From NCBI RefSeq assembly GCF_026130045.1, contig NZ_JAIBNX010000015.1:1-59834 (forward strand): 59,834 nt of DNA. The letters run 5' to 3'. The translations under genes were made by a program, and so were the position numbers. The DNA comes from Micromonospora sp. CPCC 205371 (GTDB lineage Bacteria > Actinomycetota > Actinomycetes > Mycobacteriales > Micromonosporaceae). The notes below the pieces were generated by a model. It was not told the DNA's origin. It worked only from the letters and a program-made list of their open reading frames with translations, and ran no database searches. Below, in pieces: positions 8,214 through 16,538 of this stretch (position 1 is the stretch's first letter; each line of letters starts with the position of its first letter).

Positions 8214-9157
8214 CAGTACACCGGCGTCCGGTCGTCGATCCGGCCTCGGAAAGCCCACCAGCACATCGCCTGGAAGCCTAGTAGGGCCGGCAGCAGCGGG
8301 ACGGCGAGCCAGCTCAACAGCCGCAAGGTGGGACCGCTCGCCGCGGCGTCGGCGACCGTCAGGCCCGTGACCGGCGAAAACGGCCACATCGTGGCTCCCA
8401 CCAGCAGCACTGGCACCGCCAGTGTCAGGGACGTCGCCGCGAACGCGACGCCGTTTCGCCGTCCCAGAGTGACGCGGGCCACCGTCAGGCCCAGCGCGAG
8501 CAGCGCCAGTCCGGCGATCACCACCGCTGGGCGGTGCGCGTGTCCGCGTACCCGAGAAGAGAGCAGGCCCGCGACGGTGGCAGCGCCGACCGCGGCGAGC
8601 GCCAGGGGTATCAGCTTGCGACCGATCTTGTCGAAGCCTCCCTCGGGGAGGCGCAGCGCGAGGAACGCGGCGCCGTGCGTCGCGACCAGCGCGACGAACG
8701 CGAGCCCGCAGACCAGCACGAACGAGGTGAGGACGGGACCGGGTACGCCTTGGAGGAGCCCGGCGAGCACCGCTCCCCAGGCGAAGGCGGCGACCGTGCT
8801 GCTCAGGATGATCACGCGGTCCCAGGCGTGCTTGGCCCGGTCGCTGGCCGGCCGGCTGCGTAGCTGCACCGACGCTGTCACGGTGAGCACGGCCGCGAGC
8901 GCTAGCGCCACGGCGGGGTAGAGGCCGGACAGCAACTCGCCCTCCAGCAGCGGGAACGCGCCGAAGAGGATGCCGACGGCGGAGACCAGCCAGACCTCGT
9001 TGCCGAGGAAGAACGGGCCGACCGCGGTCAGCATGGCGCGGCGTTCCGGTGCGGTGCGGGCTCGCGCGAGGAGCAGTCCGGTGCCGTAGTCGTAGCCACC
9101 GAGCACGAAGTAGGTGGCGAAGAAGAGCCCGAGCAGGGCATACCAGGCAGTGCTCAC
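8210..9157 (-). CDS. cydB: Cytochrome bd ubiquinol/menaquinol oxidase subunit II
   Basis: About 315 aa with eight or so hydrophobic segments. The family opening is clear: AWYALLGLFFATYFVLGGYDYGTGLLL, then RRAMLTAVGPFFLGNEVWL. CydB is the structural partner of CydA in the membrane oxidase that reduces oxygen to water with quinol. The GTG start at 9157 has AGGAGG 7 nt upstream and lies 10 nt after the cydA stop. The last codon overlaps cydD. Confidence 0.94.
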   Translation of the reverse strand: MSTAWYALLGLFFATYFVLGGYDYGTGLLLARARTAPERRAMLTAVGPFFLGNEVWLVSAVGILFGAFPLLEGELLSGLYPAVALALAAVLTVTASVQLRSRPASDRAKHAWDRVIILSSTVAAFAWGAVLAGLLQGVPGPVLTSFVLVCGLAFVALVATHGAAFLALRLPEGGFDKIGRKLIPLALAAVGAATVAGLLSSRVRGHAHRPAVVIAGLALLALGLTVARVTLGRRNGVAFAATSLTLAVPVLLVGATMWPFSPVTGLTVADAAASGPTLRLLSWLAVPLLPALLGFQAMCWWAFRGRIDDRTPVYW

Positions 9158-9167
9158 GGGAACCTCC

Positions 9168-10430
9168 TCAGGCCAGGACCGGCTCGGGCCGGCGCTCGTG
9201 GTCTTGGGTTGGCCAGCCGGGCTGGCGCCCTAGCGAGGGGTCGGCGGCGCCCGCGTGGGCGTATCGAGCGATCAGGTACCAGTTGGTGATCGCGAGCGTC
9301 AGCAGGAGCGCGGTGAAGCCGAGGAAGGAGGCGAGCATCGTGCCGCCGCTCACCGGGCTGACCGCGTCGGACGTCTTCAGCAGCCCGTACACGATCCACG
9401 GCTGGCGGCCGACCTCGCGGAACAGCCAGCCGAAGATGGCGGCGAGGAACGGCAGCGGCACGGCGAACAGCAGGATGTAGAGGGGCGCCCGCATCCGGAT
9501 GATCCAGTCACGGAAGAAGAGCGGGAGCAGGAAGACCACGAGGCCCAGCAGGTTGGCAATCATGATCATGAAGCCGAGGGGGGCGCCGATCCACTCCGGC
9601 GGCAGGTAGTCGGCCGCGCTCCCGCCGAACCGGGCGGCGAAGTCCGACGCGGCGGCCATCTTGTCGTGCTCGTCGCCGAACTTGGTGGGCTGGATCGTGC
9701 CGAGGTAGCCGAACTGGGCGTATCCGAAGCCGGTCACCATGACCGTGCCGATGCTCGCGGTGACGACGCCGATCCGCAGGGACTTGCGGAAGAGCTCGTA
9801 GTCGGCGGTGCGCCGGATGAGGTGCCAGGCGCTGATACCCGCGATCAGGAAGCCGCCGACCGTCAGCGCCGCGAAGGTCACGTGGCCGAACGCCATGCCG
9901 AACGACTGGTTGCGCAGCAGGGCGCCGAAGTCGGTCAGGTGCGCTATGCCCTCTCGCATCTCATAGCCGACGGGGTTCTGCAGGAACGAGTTGGCGACCA
10001 TCACCCAAAATGCGGACGCATACGCCGTGATGGCCACGCCCCAGAGCAGCGCCAGGTGCACGCCCCGCCTGAGCCGGTGCCATCCGAAGATCCACATGCC
10101 GAGGAATGTGGACTCCAAGAAGAACGCGACCAGCGTCTCGATGGCCAGCGGGGCGCCGACGACGTTGCCGGCGTAGTGCGAGAGGCCGCTCCAGTTCAGC
10201 CCGAACTGGAACTCCATCACCAGCCCCGTGGCGATGCCCAGAACGTAGTTGATCAGGTAGAGGGTGCCCCAGAAGCGGGTGAGGCGCTCGTACACCGGCT
10301 TCTGGGTGATCACCCATGCGGTCTGGAGGTAGACGAGCACGGTGACCAGGCCCAGCGTCACGAGCACGAACAGGAAGTGGATCGAGGTCGTCGTGGCGAA
10401 CTGGAGCCGCGCGAGGAGTAATGGGTCCAT
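9168..10430 (-). CDS. cydA: Cytochrome bd oxidase subunit I, short Q-loop type
   Basis: 420 aa, far shorter than the ~520 aa E. coli protein, which places it in the short Q-loop class. Visible landmarks: haem-ligand His18 in TTTSIHFLF; the Glu pair eight residues apart in APLAIETLVAFFLES (E99/E107 in E. coli numbering); a His in AFGHVTFAAL; and GRQPWIVYGLLKTSDAVSP. It carries the haems and the quinol site. GAGGGGG lies 7 nt before the ATG. First gene of cydABDC; its promoter is packed with CTAC/GTAG dyads. Confidence 0.95.
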   Translation of the reverse strand: MDPLLLARLQFATTTSIHFLFVLVTLGLVTVLVYLQTAWVITQKPVYERLTRFWGTLYLINYVLGIATGLVMEFQFGLNWSGLSHYAGNVVGAPLAIETLVAFFLESTFLGMWIFGWHRLRRGVHLALLWGVAITAYASAFWVMVANSFLQNPVGYEMREGIAHLTDFGALLRNQSFGMAFGHVTFAALTVGGFLIAGISAWHLIRRTADYELFRKSLRIGVVTASIGTVMVTGFGYAQFGYLGTIQPTKFGDEHDKMAAASDFAARFGGSAADYLPPEWIGAPLGFMIMIANLLGLVVFLLPLFFRDWIIRMRAPLYILLFAVPLPFLAAIFGWLFREVGRQPWIVYGLLKTSDAVSPVSGGTMLASFLGFTALLLTLAITNWYLIARYAHAGAADPSLGRQPGWPTQDHERRPEPVLA

Positions 10431-10448
10431 GAGTCAGCCCCCTCTCGT

Positions 10449-10508
10449 TGTAGTCATCCTACAGGTAGGCTGCCTACACCTTAGTCTACGACGACTCGTA
10501 GTAGACTA
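10449..10508 (-). promoter_or_regulatory. cydA promoter with three CTAC/GTAG operator-like dyads
   Basis: Three perfect inverted repeats lie in 60 bp: TAGTCTAC-N11-GTAGACTA (10482-10508), GTAGGC-N1-GCCTAC (10465-10477) and TGTAG-N5-CTACA (10449-10463). A TAGGAT -10 candidate reads on the minus strand at 10461-10456, inside the last dyad. BlaI/MecI-type repressors are known to bind TACA/TGTA-type dyads, and a BlaI-like gene lies just upstream. The 9-mer CTACTACGA also occurs in the blaI promoter. Confidence 0.6.
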
Positions 10509-10519
10509 ACCTCTGGGGG

Positions 10520-11413
10520 TCAGCTCAGGAACAGCGAGACCGGCAACGCGACCAGCGTCAGCGTCACCGCGAGGGCCAGCGCACCCCGCACCCGCGGGGG
10601 CCGTCCGGTCGTGAGCAGCCGGCGCACCCGCGCGTCCAGCTCCGTATCCGCAATGCCCAGCGCGCCCGCGGGGGTTACCCGCGACGGCGCGGTCGCGAAC
10701 CGTAGGAGCGCCGCCGCCAGCTGCCCATCGGCGTGCAACTGCCGTGCCTTGTCGTCGGCGCGCATCTCCACCAGCAGCGACACCCGCTCGCGCGCGGCGT
10801 CGACCCATCCGGCCCACGGCAGCGCGCGGCACAGCGCGGTGAACGGCAGCAGCACCAGATCGTGCCGCTCGTCGGCATGGGCACGCTCGTGACTCAGCAC
10901 AGCCGCGAGCTGCGCGCGGTCGAGCAGGCTCAGGGTGCCGGCGCTGACCACGACCTGCGGGCGCATGCCCGGCAGGCAGTACGCCGCCGCGCTCGGATGG
11001 TCGAGCACCAGCGCACCGGGTGCGGCCGGGTCGTCGCGGCCCACCAGGTTGAGCAGCTCGCGGTGCCGGCGCTGCGCGCGGATCGCCCGCAACCCGCAGG
11101 TCACCGTGGTGCCCAGCAGTACACCCGCCACGCCGAGCGCGGCCGCGATCTGGAGGGCGTGCACGAGACCGAACCCGGGCGCGATGTCACCCCGCACCAG
11201 CCGGCCCAGCCCGGTGCTGACACTGGTGCCGTACGGCGCCAGGCCCATCGCCAGCGGCAGCCCGATCGCCGACAGGCCCAGCGCGAGGCCAAGCGCCTGC
11301 CAGCAGACGATCGCCACACCGGGAGCCCGATAGGTCCAGGTAGAGCGGGCCAGCACCTGCGCGGTGAGATAGCACGCCACGACCGCGCCAGCGAAATGAG
11401 CGGCGTACACCAT
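10520..11413 (-). CDS. M56 family (BlaR1-like) membrane metalloprotease
   Basis: 297 aa with four hydrophobic segments (AAHFAGAVVACYLTAQVL, AIVCWQALGLALGLSAIGLPL, ALQIAAALGVAGVLLGTTV and a C-terminal LALAVTLTLVALPVSLFL). The zinc motif is HExxH in LSHERAHADERHD. There is no C-terminal penicillin-binding sensor domain, unlike staphylococcal BlaR1, so the inducing signal is not simply a beta-lactam receptor. Known partners of this family cleave or inactivate the adjacent BlaI repressor. It starts 5 bp after blaI and lies directly upstream of cydA. Confidence 0.88.
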   Translation of the reverse strand: MVYAAHFAGAVVACYLTAQVLARSTWTYRAPGVAIVCWQALGLALGLSAIGLPLAMGLAPYGTSVSTGLGRLVRGDIAPGFGLVHALQIAAALGVAGVLLGTTVTCGLRAIRAQRRHRELLNLVGRDDPAAPGALVLDHPSAAAYCLPGMRPQVVVSAGTLSLLDRAQLAAVLSHERAHADERHDLVLLPFTALCRALPWAGWVDAARERVSLLVEMRADDKARQLHADGQLAAALLRFATAPSRVTPAGALGIADTELDARVRRLLTTGRPPRVRGALALAVTLTLVALPVSLFLS

Positions 11414-11418
11414 GGCGG

Positions 11419-11784
11419 TCAGCTCTTCCCGTCCGTGGCTTCCTCGGCCAGCGCCGCACGCAGCACGTCGGCCTCGGTGCCGCTCACCGAGCGGGCGAAC
11501 CGGACCAGCGCCGCGTCGCGCGAGCCGGCCAGGTCGAGGGCGTCGAGCATGAGCTGCGCGATGTACGCCTCGCGGCTAGCCGCCGGCCGGTAGCTCCACG
11601 CCCGGCCGGCGCGTTCGCGTTCGACCATGCCCTTCCCGGCGAGCCGGTCGAGCACCGTCATGACGGTCGTGTACGCCAGCTCGCGGTCGAGCAGAGACTC
11701 CGCCACCTCTCGGACGGTCAGCGGCGTGCGTCGGTCCCACAGCACGTCCATCACGGCACGTTCAAGCTCACCCAGGCGCATCAC
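11419..11784 (-). CDS. BlaI/MecI/CopY family transcriptional repressor
   Basis: About 121 aa. The winged-helix motif is clear: LGELERAVMDVLWDRRTPLTVREVAESL, then LAYTTVMTVLDRLAGKGMVERERAGRAWSY; the remainder is the dimerisation part. A TAGCAT hexamer 7 nt before the GTG (11784) supports a leaderless start there; an ATG follows as the second codon. Co-transcribed with the M56 protease. Likely regulates itself, and by motif sharing may regulate cydABDC. Confidence 0.92.
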   Translation of the reverse strand: MMRLGELERAVMDVLWDRRTPLTVREVAESLLDRELAYTTVMTVLDRLAGKGMVERERAGRAWSYRPAASREAYIAQLMLDALDLAGSRDAALVRFARSVSGTEADVLRAALAEEATDGKS

Positions 11785-11791
11785 GACATCG

Positions 11792-11810
11792 ATGCTACCG
11801 GTCGTAGTAG
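11792..11810 (-). promoter_or_regulatory. blaI promoter and operator candidate
   Basis: On the minus strand CTACTACGACCGGTAG (11810-11795) overlaps a TAGCAT -10 (11797-11792) that ends 7 nt before the blaI start. It shares CTACTACGA with the cydA promoter. No good -35 is visible. The arrangement fits autorepression. Confidence 0.5.
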
Positions 11811-11908
11811 CTCTCGTGCCGCCTAGAGCCCGTCCCGCTCCAACTCGGACGCTGCGCTCCCGGCAGCGTGCACCCTCGCTGCCTGCCTCTCGCCACCTGC
11901 CTGTCGCC

Positions 11909-11965
11909 GATCAAGGGCAAATGCGCGTGCTTCGATCTCTAATCCGCGTGCGTATGCCCTTGATC
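11909..11965. repeat. Imperfect inverted repeat, possible interspersed element
   Basis: GATCAAGGGCA (11909-11919) faces TGCCCTTGATC (11955-11965), and the match extends imperfectly inward over about 20 bp per arm. A further half copy, CCCTTGATC, occurs near 11977. It sits in the 322-bp gap between the divergent blaI and Uma2 genes (11785-12106). That gap otherwise holds only the two promoters. Confidence 0.55.
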
Positions 11966-12072
11966 AACCCAGAGTCCCTTGATCGGCGCCCGCCGGACGT
12001 GAGTCCCGTCAGGCGCCAGCTCCTATCCCGCGACACGCCGACAGGAACAGGGCGGATCCATGATCGACGAGA

Positions 12073-12100
12073 TTGGGGTCCTTATGCCCGGTCGTACGAT
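12073..12100 (+). promoter_or_regulatory. Promoter of Uma2-family gene, leaderless
   Basis: TTGGGG (12073-12078), a 16-nt spacer and TACGAT (12095-12100) end 6 nt before the ATG at 12107. Confidence 0.55.
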
Positions 12101-12106
12101 GCCACC

Positions 12107-12664
12107 ATGAGCCGGGTGAGCGGAGTGGCGACCATGATCAAGCTTCCGATTGACCTCCAGGAACCGATCACCGAAGACGATCTCGACCGGATCGGAGCCG
12201 CGCTCGCCAACACCGGAATCCGTTATGAGCTGGACAACGGGAGGCTCATCTTGATGTCGCCGGTCAAGGCATGGCACGCCGACGTGTCGCTGCGCGTCTG
12301 CAACCTACTCCGCAGCCAGGGCAGACCCGCGTATCAGGAGCAGGGCGTACGGATCAATCGGCAGAAGGTGCGCTATCCCGGTATCGCCGTGTTCCATTCC
12401 CGGCCTGATCCAGACGAGTCACGGCACGATCCCGCGATGTTCGCGCTTGTGGTCGAGGTGGTGTCGCCGGACTCCGAAGAGGATGACCGGCTGGTGAAGC
12501 CGCGCATTTACGCCAGCGCGGGAATTCCTGAGTACTGGATCGTCGACCGGCATCCGTACGGCCAGTGGGAGGCCGTCGTCGAGTTCTTCAAGCTCGCTGA
12601 AGACGGCCGGTACCAGCGCACGGGCGAGGCGGTGCTCAGCGAGTTGGAGAAGGTGAGCGACTAG
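12107..12664 (+). CDS. Uma2 family (DUF820) putative nuclease, atypical active site
   Basis: 185 aa. The Uma2 core of the PD-(D/E)XK superfamily is clear in LVVEVVSPDSEEDDRLVKPRIYASAGIPEYWIVD (Glu117 in VVEV, downstream Lys and Tyr). The position that is usually PD in this family reads YPGIAVF, so the first metal-binding Asp appears to be Gly92; the protein may be inactive or use another residue. Members are abundant in actinobacteria and their biology is unclear. I chose the ATG at 12107 for the leaderless promoter; an internal ATG at 12134 is possible. Its stop overlaps the convergent gene's stop in CTAG. Confidence 0.85.
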   Translation: MSRVSGVATMIKLPIDLQEPITEDDLDRIGAALANTGIRYELDNGRLILMSPVKAWHADVSLRVCNLLRSQGRPAYQEQGVRINRQKVRYPGIAVFHSRPDPDESRHDPAMFALVVEVVSPDSEEDDRLVKPRIYASAGIPEYWIVDRHPYGQWEAVVEFFKLAEDGRYQRTGEAVLSELEKVSD

Positions 12665-13485
12665 ACGCCCTTGGGGTGCCAGACGGTCTTGGTTTCCAGG
12701 AACGCGGTCAGGCGACCCAGGCCGGGATCGGCGTGCCAGTCGATCGGCGTGGCGGGCGGGCGTACGACGCGCTTGAGGTTGCCGGCCGCGGCTTCCTCCA
12801 GGGACCGCGCCAGCTCCGCATCGGGCACCCCGGTGAGGTCGATCGCGTTGACGTCCATGTGGGCCGCGAGCCACGGCCCGGTCTCGGCGACCCGCCCGGT
12901 CAGGATGTTGACCACGCCGCCGGGCAGGTCGGACGTGGCGAGCACCTCGGCAAGCGTGACAGCGGGCAGCGGCTGCCCTTCGGACGCGAGCACCACCACC
13001 GTGTTGCCGGTCACGATGGCGGGCGCGACGACGCTGACCAGGCCGAGCAGGGGCGAGTCGGGCGGCGCGACGATACCGACCACGCCGGTGGGCTCGGGGG
13101 CGGAGATGTTGAAGTAGGGGCCGGCGACCGGGTTCGCGTTGCCGTACACCTGGGCGATCTTGTCGGACCAGCCCGCGTACCAGACCCAGCGGTCGATCGC
13201 CGCGTCGACGTCGGCGGGCGTCTCGCCCAGCCCGACGAACTGGTCGCGGCGACCTTCCAGCATTTCGGCGACCCGGTAGAGGATCTGCCCCCGGTTGTAT
13301 GCGGTGGCGCCCGACCAGCCCTTCACGGCCGCGCGGGCGGCGACCACCGCGTCACGCACGTCCTTGCGGGAGGCGAGCGCCACGTTGGAGTCCTGCACGA
13401 GATAAGACCGTCCCGACTCGCTGCGCGGGAACTTCCCGCCGACGTACAGCTTGTAGGTCTTGCGGACTGCCAACCGGTCAGACAT
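12661..13485 (-). CDS. Truncated aldehyde dehydrogenase-like protein, no catalytic cysteine
   Basis: About 274 aa against ~480 for full ALDHs. It keeps the N-terminal fold (YKLYVGGKFPRSESG, then PTGVVGIVAPPDSPLLGLVSVVAPAIVTGNTVVVLAS, then DLPGGVVNILTG) and then jumps to a short C-terminal tail (ETKTVWHP). The region carrying the ELGGK glutamate and the catalytic Cys is absent. It directly follows, and overlaps by 8 bp, a complete ALDH, so it is probably a non-catalytic subunit or partner rather than recent decay: the frame is intact and codon use is normal. Confidence 0.8.
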   Translation of the reverse strand: MSDRLAVRKTYKLYVGGKFPRSESGRSYLVQDSNVALASRKDVRDAVVAARAAVKGWSGATAYNRGQILYRVAEMLEGRRDQFVGLGETPADVDAAIDRWVWYAGWSDKIAQVYGNANPVAGPYFNISAPEPTGVVGIVAPPDSPLLGLVSVVAPAIVTGNTVVVLASEGQPLPAVTLAEVLATSDLPGGVVNILTGRVAETGPWLAAHMDVNAIDLTGVPDAELARSLEEAAAGNLKRVVRPPATPIDWHADPGLGRLTAFLETKTVWHPKGV

Positions 13486-14902
13486 CGAGGTACGCCTCCA
13501 GCCCGTGCCGGCCACCCTCGCGGCCGTAGCCCGACTCCTTGTACCCGCCGAACGGCGCGCTCGGGTCGAACTTGTTGAACGTGTTCGCCCACACCACACC
13601 CGCGCGCAGCCGGTCGGCCATCCACAGGATGCGGGAGCCCTTGTCGGTCCAGACCCCGGCCGACAGCCCGTACGGCGTGTTGTTGGCCTTCTCGACGGCC
13701 TCGGCGGGCGTGCGGAAGGTGAGCACCGACAGCACCGGCCCGAAGATCTCCTCGCGGGCGATCCGGTGCGCCTGGGTGACGCCCGTGAAGATCGTCGGGG
13801 CGAACCAGAAGCCGCGGTCCGGCAATGAACACGGGGGCGACCACTGTGTCGCCCCCTCTGAAGCGCCGATCTCCGAGAGGGTGCGGATGCGGTCGAGCTG
13901 GGCGGCCGAGTTGATGGCCCCGATGTCCGTGTTCTTGTCGAGCGGGTCGCCGACGCGCAGCAGCGCCATCCGGCGCTTCAGCGACGCCAGCACGTCGTCG
14001 TAGACCGACTCCTGCACGAGCAGGCGGGAGCCTGCGCAGCACACGTGGCCCTGGTTGAAGAAGATGCCGTTGACGATGCCCTCGACCGCTTGGTCGATCG
14101 GGGCGTCGTCGAAGACGATGTTGGCCGCCTTGCCGCCGAGCTCCAGCGTGAGCTTCTTGCGGCTGCCGGCGACGGCGCGGGCGATGGCCCTGCCCACGTC
14201 GGTCGAACCGGTGAACGCCACCTTGTCGACCCCGGGGTGGGACACGAGCGCGTGCCCGGTGTCGCCGGCGCCGGTGACGATGTTGACCACGCCCGGAGGC
14301 AGGTCGGCCTCCTGGCAGATCTCGGCGAACAGCAGCGCGGTCAGCGGCGTGGTCTCCGCCGGCTTGAGTACCACCGTGTTGCCGCAGGCGAGCGCCGGTG
14401 CGATCTTCCACGCGAGCATGAGCAGCGGGAAGTTCCACGGGATTACCTGGCCGGCCACGCCCAACGGCCGTGGGCCCTCGCCGAAACCGGCGTACGACAG
14501 CTTGTCGGCCCAGCCCGCGTAGTAAAAGAAGTGCGCCGCGACCAGCGGGACGTCGACGTCGCGCGACTCGCGGATCGGCTTGCCGTTGTCGATCGACTCC
14601 AGCACCGCCAGCTCGCGGGAGCGCTCCTGGATGATCCGGGCGATCCGATAGAGGTACTTGGCCCGCTCGCGGCCCGACGTGCGCGACCAGACATTTTCGT
14701 ACGCGGAGCGGGCGGCGCGCACGGCGCTGTCGACCTCGGCCTCGGTGGCCCAGGCGACCTCGGCGAGCACCTCTTCGGTGGCCGGGTTGACGGTCTTGTT
14801 CCGGATCTCGCCGTCGACCCACTCCCCGTCGACGAACAGGCCGTACGACGGCTTGATGTCCACAATCGAGCGTGACTCGGGTGCCGGAGCGTATTCGAAC
14901 AT
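13478..14902 (-). CDS. NAD(P)-dependent aldehyde dehydrogenase
   Basis: 474 aa, full length. Motifs: PWNFPLLMLAWKIAPALACGNTVVLKPAE (cofactor binding), FTGSTDVGRAI, general base Glu in LELGGKAANIVFDD, catalytic Cys in FNQGHVCCAGSR, and the C-terminal PFGGYKESGYGREGG. It oxidises an aldehyde to the acid; the substrate cannot be named. It lies 3 bp downstream of deoC, whose reaction releases acetaldehyde, so acetaldehyde from deoxyribose is a reasonable substrate guess (inference). Followed by the truncated ALDH-like gene. Confidence 0.92.
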   Translation of the reverse strand: MFEYAPAPESRSIVDIKPSYGLFVDGEWVDGEIRNKTVNPATEEVLAEVAWATEAEVDSAVRAARSAYENVWSRTSGRERAKYLYRIARIIQERSRELAVLESIDNGKPIRESRDVDVPLVAAHFFYYAGWADKLSYAGFGEGPRPLGVAGQVIPWNFPLLMLAWKIAPALACGNTVVLKPAETTPLTALLFAEICQEADLPPGVVNIVTGAGDTGHALVSHPGVDKVAFTGSTDVGRAIARAVAGSRKKLTLELGGKAANIVFDDAPIDQAVEGIVNGIFFNQGHVCCAGSRLLVQESVYDDVLASLKRRMALLRVGDPLDKNTDIGAINSAAQLDRIRTLSEIGASEGATQWSPPCSLPDRGFWFAPTIFTGVTQAHRIAREEIFGPVLSVLTFRTPAEAVEKANNTPYGLSAGVWTDKGSRILWMADRLRAGVVWANTFNKFDPSAPFGGYKESGYGREGGRHGLEAYLDV

Positions 14903-14905
14903 GGT

Positions 14906-15856
14906 TCAGTCCACCGTGAAGTAGTCCGGGCCGGAGTAGTGCCCGGTCTTGAGCTTGGTGCGCTGCATCAGCAGGTCGTTGAGCAGCGTCGAGGCGCCGA
15001 AGCGGAACCAGTCCGGATCGAGCCAATCCTCGCCGGCGGTCTCGTTGACCACGACGAGGTACTTGATCGCGTCTTTGGTGGTGCGGATGCCGCCCGCCGG
15101 CTTGACGCCCACCTGCCGGCCGGTCGCGGCCCGGAAGTCGCGGACGGCCTCCAGCATCACGAGCGTCACCGGGAGGGTGGCGGCCACCGGGACCTTGCCA
15201 GTGGAGGTCTTGATGAAGTCGCCGCCGGCCAGCATGGCGAGCCAGGAGGCGCGCCGCACGTTGTCGTACGTGGCGAGCTCGCCGGTCTCCAGGATCACCT
15301 TGAGGTGGGCGTCGCCGCAGGCCTCCTTGACGGCCACGATCTCGTCGTACACCTCGGCGTACCGGCCGGCCAGGAAGGCTCCCCGGCTGATCACCATGTC
15401 GATCTCGTCGGCGCCGGCCGCCACAGCCGCCCGGGTGTCGGCGATCTTGACGTCGAGCGGGGCCTGGCCGGAGGGGAACGCGGTGGCGACGCTGGCCAGG
15501 TGCACGCCGGAGCCGGCGAGCTCCTCCGCCGCTACGGGCACCATCGACGGGTACACGCAGACCGCCGCGACCGCGGGCGCCGAGGGGTCGGCCGGGTCGG
15601 GACGGCGTGCTTTTGCGCACAGCGCCCGCACCTTGCCCGGCGTGTCGGCACCCTCCAGCGTGGTGAGGTCGACCATCCGGATCGCGAGGTCGATGGCCCA
15701 CGCCTTGGCGGTCGTCTTGATCGAGCGGGTGCCCAGCATCGCGGCGCGCTGCTCGGCGCCGACTTGGTCGACACCGGGCAATCCGTGCAGGAACGTGCGT
15801 AACGCCGCGTCCGACCGCCCGATGCCGGCGAACGCCGAGGTAGCTGTCGCCGTCAT
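14906..15856 (-). CDS. deoC: Deoxyribose-phosphate aldolase
   Basis: About 316 aa. Class I aldolase that splits 2-deoxyribose-5-phosphate into glyceraldehyde-3-phosphate and acetaldehyde. The Schiff-base Lys is in [11 protein letters not shown]; the proton-relay residues lie in [14 protein letters not shown] and [11 protein letters not shown]. It is longer than the ~220 aa E. coli form and is of the long actinobacterial/eukaryotic type. The ATG at 15856 is chosen from a TAGACT hexamer 7 nt upstream. It heads an apparent deoC-ALDH-ALDH-like operon and diverges from upp. Confidence 0.94.
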   Translation of the reverse strand: MTATATSAFAGIGRSDAALRTFLHGLPGVDQVGAEQRAAMLGTRSIKTTAKAWAIDLAIRMVDLTTLEGADTPGKVRALCAKARRPDPADPSAPAVAAVCVYPSMVPVAAEELAGSGVHLASVATAFPSGQAPLDVKIADTRAAVAAGADEIDMVISRGAFLAGRYAEVYDEIVAVKEACGDAHLKVILETGELATYDNVRRASWLAMLAGGDFIKTSTGKVPVAATLPVTLVMLEAVRDFRAATGRQVGVKPAGGIRTTKDAIKYLVVVNETAGEDWLDPDWFRFGASTLLNDLLMQRTKLKTGHYSGPDYFTVD

Positions 15857-15863
15857 ACCGCCG

Positions 15864-15888
15864 AGTCTAGACAGACGGAAGGTAGGTT
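15864..15888. promoter_or_regulatory. Divergent leaderless promoters of deoC and upp
   Basis: TAGACT on the minus strand (15869-15864) ends 7 nt before the deoC ATG. TAGGTT on the plus strand (15883-15888) ends 7 nt before the upp GTG. Only 39 bp separate the two start codons, so the promoters overlap and may compete. Confidence 0.55.
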
Positions 15889-15895
15889 GACGGCC

Positions 15896-16528
15896 GTGGA
15901 CGTACTCGTGGTTGATCATCCCCTTGCCCAGTCGCGGCTGACCGCGATGCGCGATGCCCGCACCGATTCGGCGGCGTTCCGCGCCGCGCTGCACGAACTC
16001 ACCACCATGCTGGTGTACGAGGCCACCCGCACCACGGCGGTCGAGCACTACCAGATCGACACACCCGTCGCGCCCACCCAGGGCACCCGGCTGGCCAACC
16101 CTCCGCTGCTGGTACCCGTGCTGCGCGCCGGCCTGGGCATGGCCGACTCCGCGCTCGCCCTGCTGCCGGAGTCGTCCATGGGCTTCGTCGGGCTGGCCCG
16201 CGACGAGCACACGTTCGAGCCCCGGGCGTACATGGAGTCGCTGCCCGTCGACCTCACGAACCTGCCGGTACTGGTGCTGGACCCGATGCTCGCCACGGGC
16301 GGCTCGCTGGAGCACTGCTGCCGGCTGCTCACCGAGCGCGGCGCGACCGACATCACCGTGCTGTGCGTGCTCGCGGCGCCCGCCGGTGTCGAGCGGCTGG
16401 AGCGGTCCGGCCTGCCATTGCGCCTGGTCACGGCCGCGATCGACGAGGGCCTGAACGACAAGGCGTTCATCGTGCCGGGTCTCGGCGACGCCGGCGACCG
16501 CCAGTTCGGCGGCATGCCCCGTTTCTAG
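15896..16528 (+). CDS. upp: Uracil phosphoribosyltransferase
   Basis: 210 aa, the usual length. Converts uracil and PRPP to UMP. The PRPP-binding loop is [13 protein letters not shown], and the C-terminal uracil-binding region is ...[17 protein letters not shown] chose the GTG at 15896 (leaderless -10 upstream) over a TTG at 15887. Next to deoC, which suggests pyrimidine salvage. It ends 10 bp from the convergent NUDIX gene. Confidence 0.95.
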   Translation: MDVLVVDHPLAQSRLTAMRDARTDSAAFRAALHELTTMLVYEATRTTAVEHYQIDTPVAPTQGTRLANPPLLVPVLRAGLGMADSALALLPESSMGFVGLARDEHTFEPRAYMESLPVDLTNLPVLVLDPMLATGGSLEHCCRLLTERGATDITVLCVLAAPAGVERLERSGLPLRLVTAAIDEGLNDKAFIVPGLGDAGDRQFGGMPRF

Positions 16529-16538
16529 AGTCCCGCTT

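Noticed and set aside
13323-15701. A 792-codon minus-strand frame across deoC and the aldehyde dehydrogenases
   Set aside because: Frame-shifted shadow of three well-supported genes; translation is Arg/Gly-rich with no domain.
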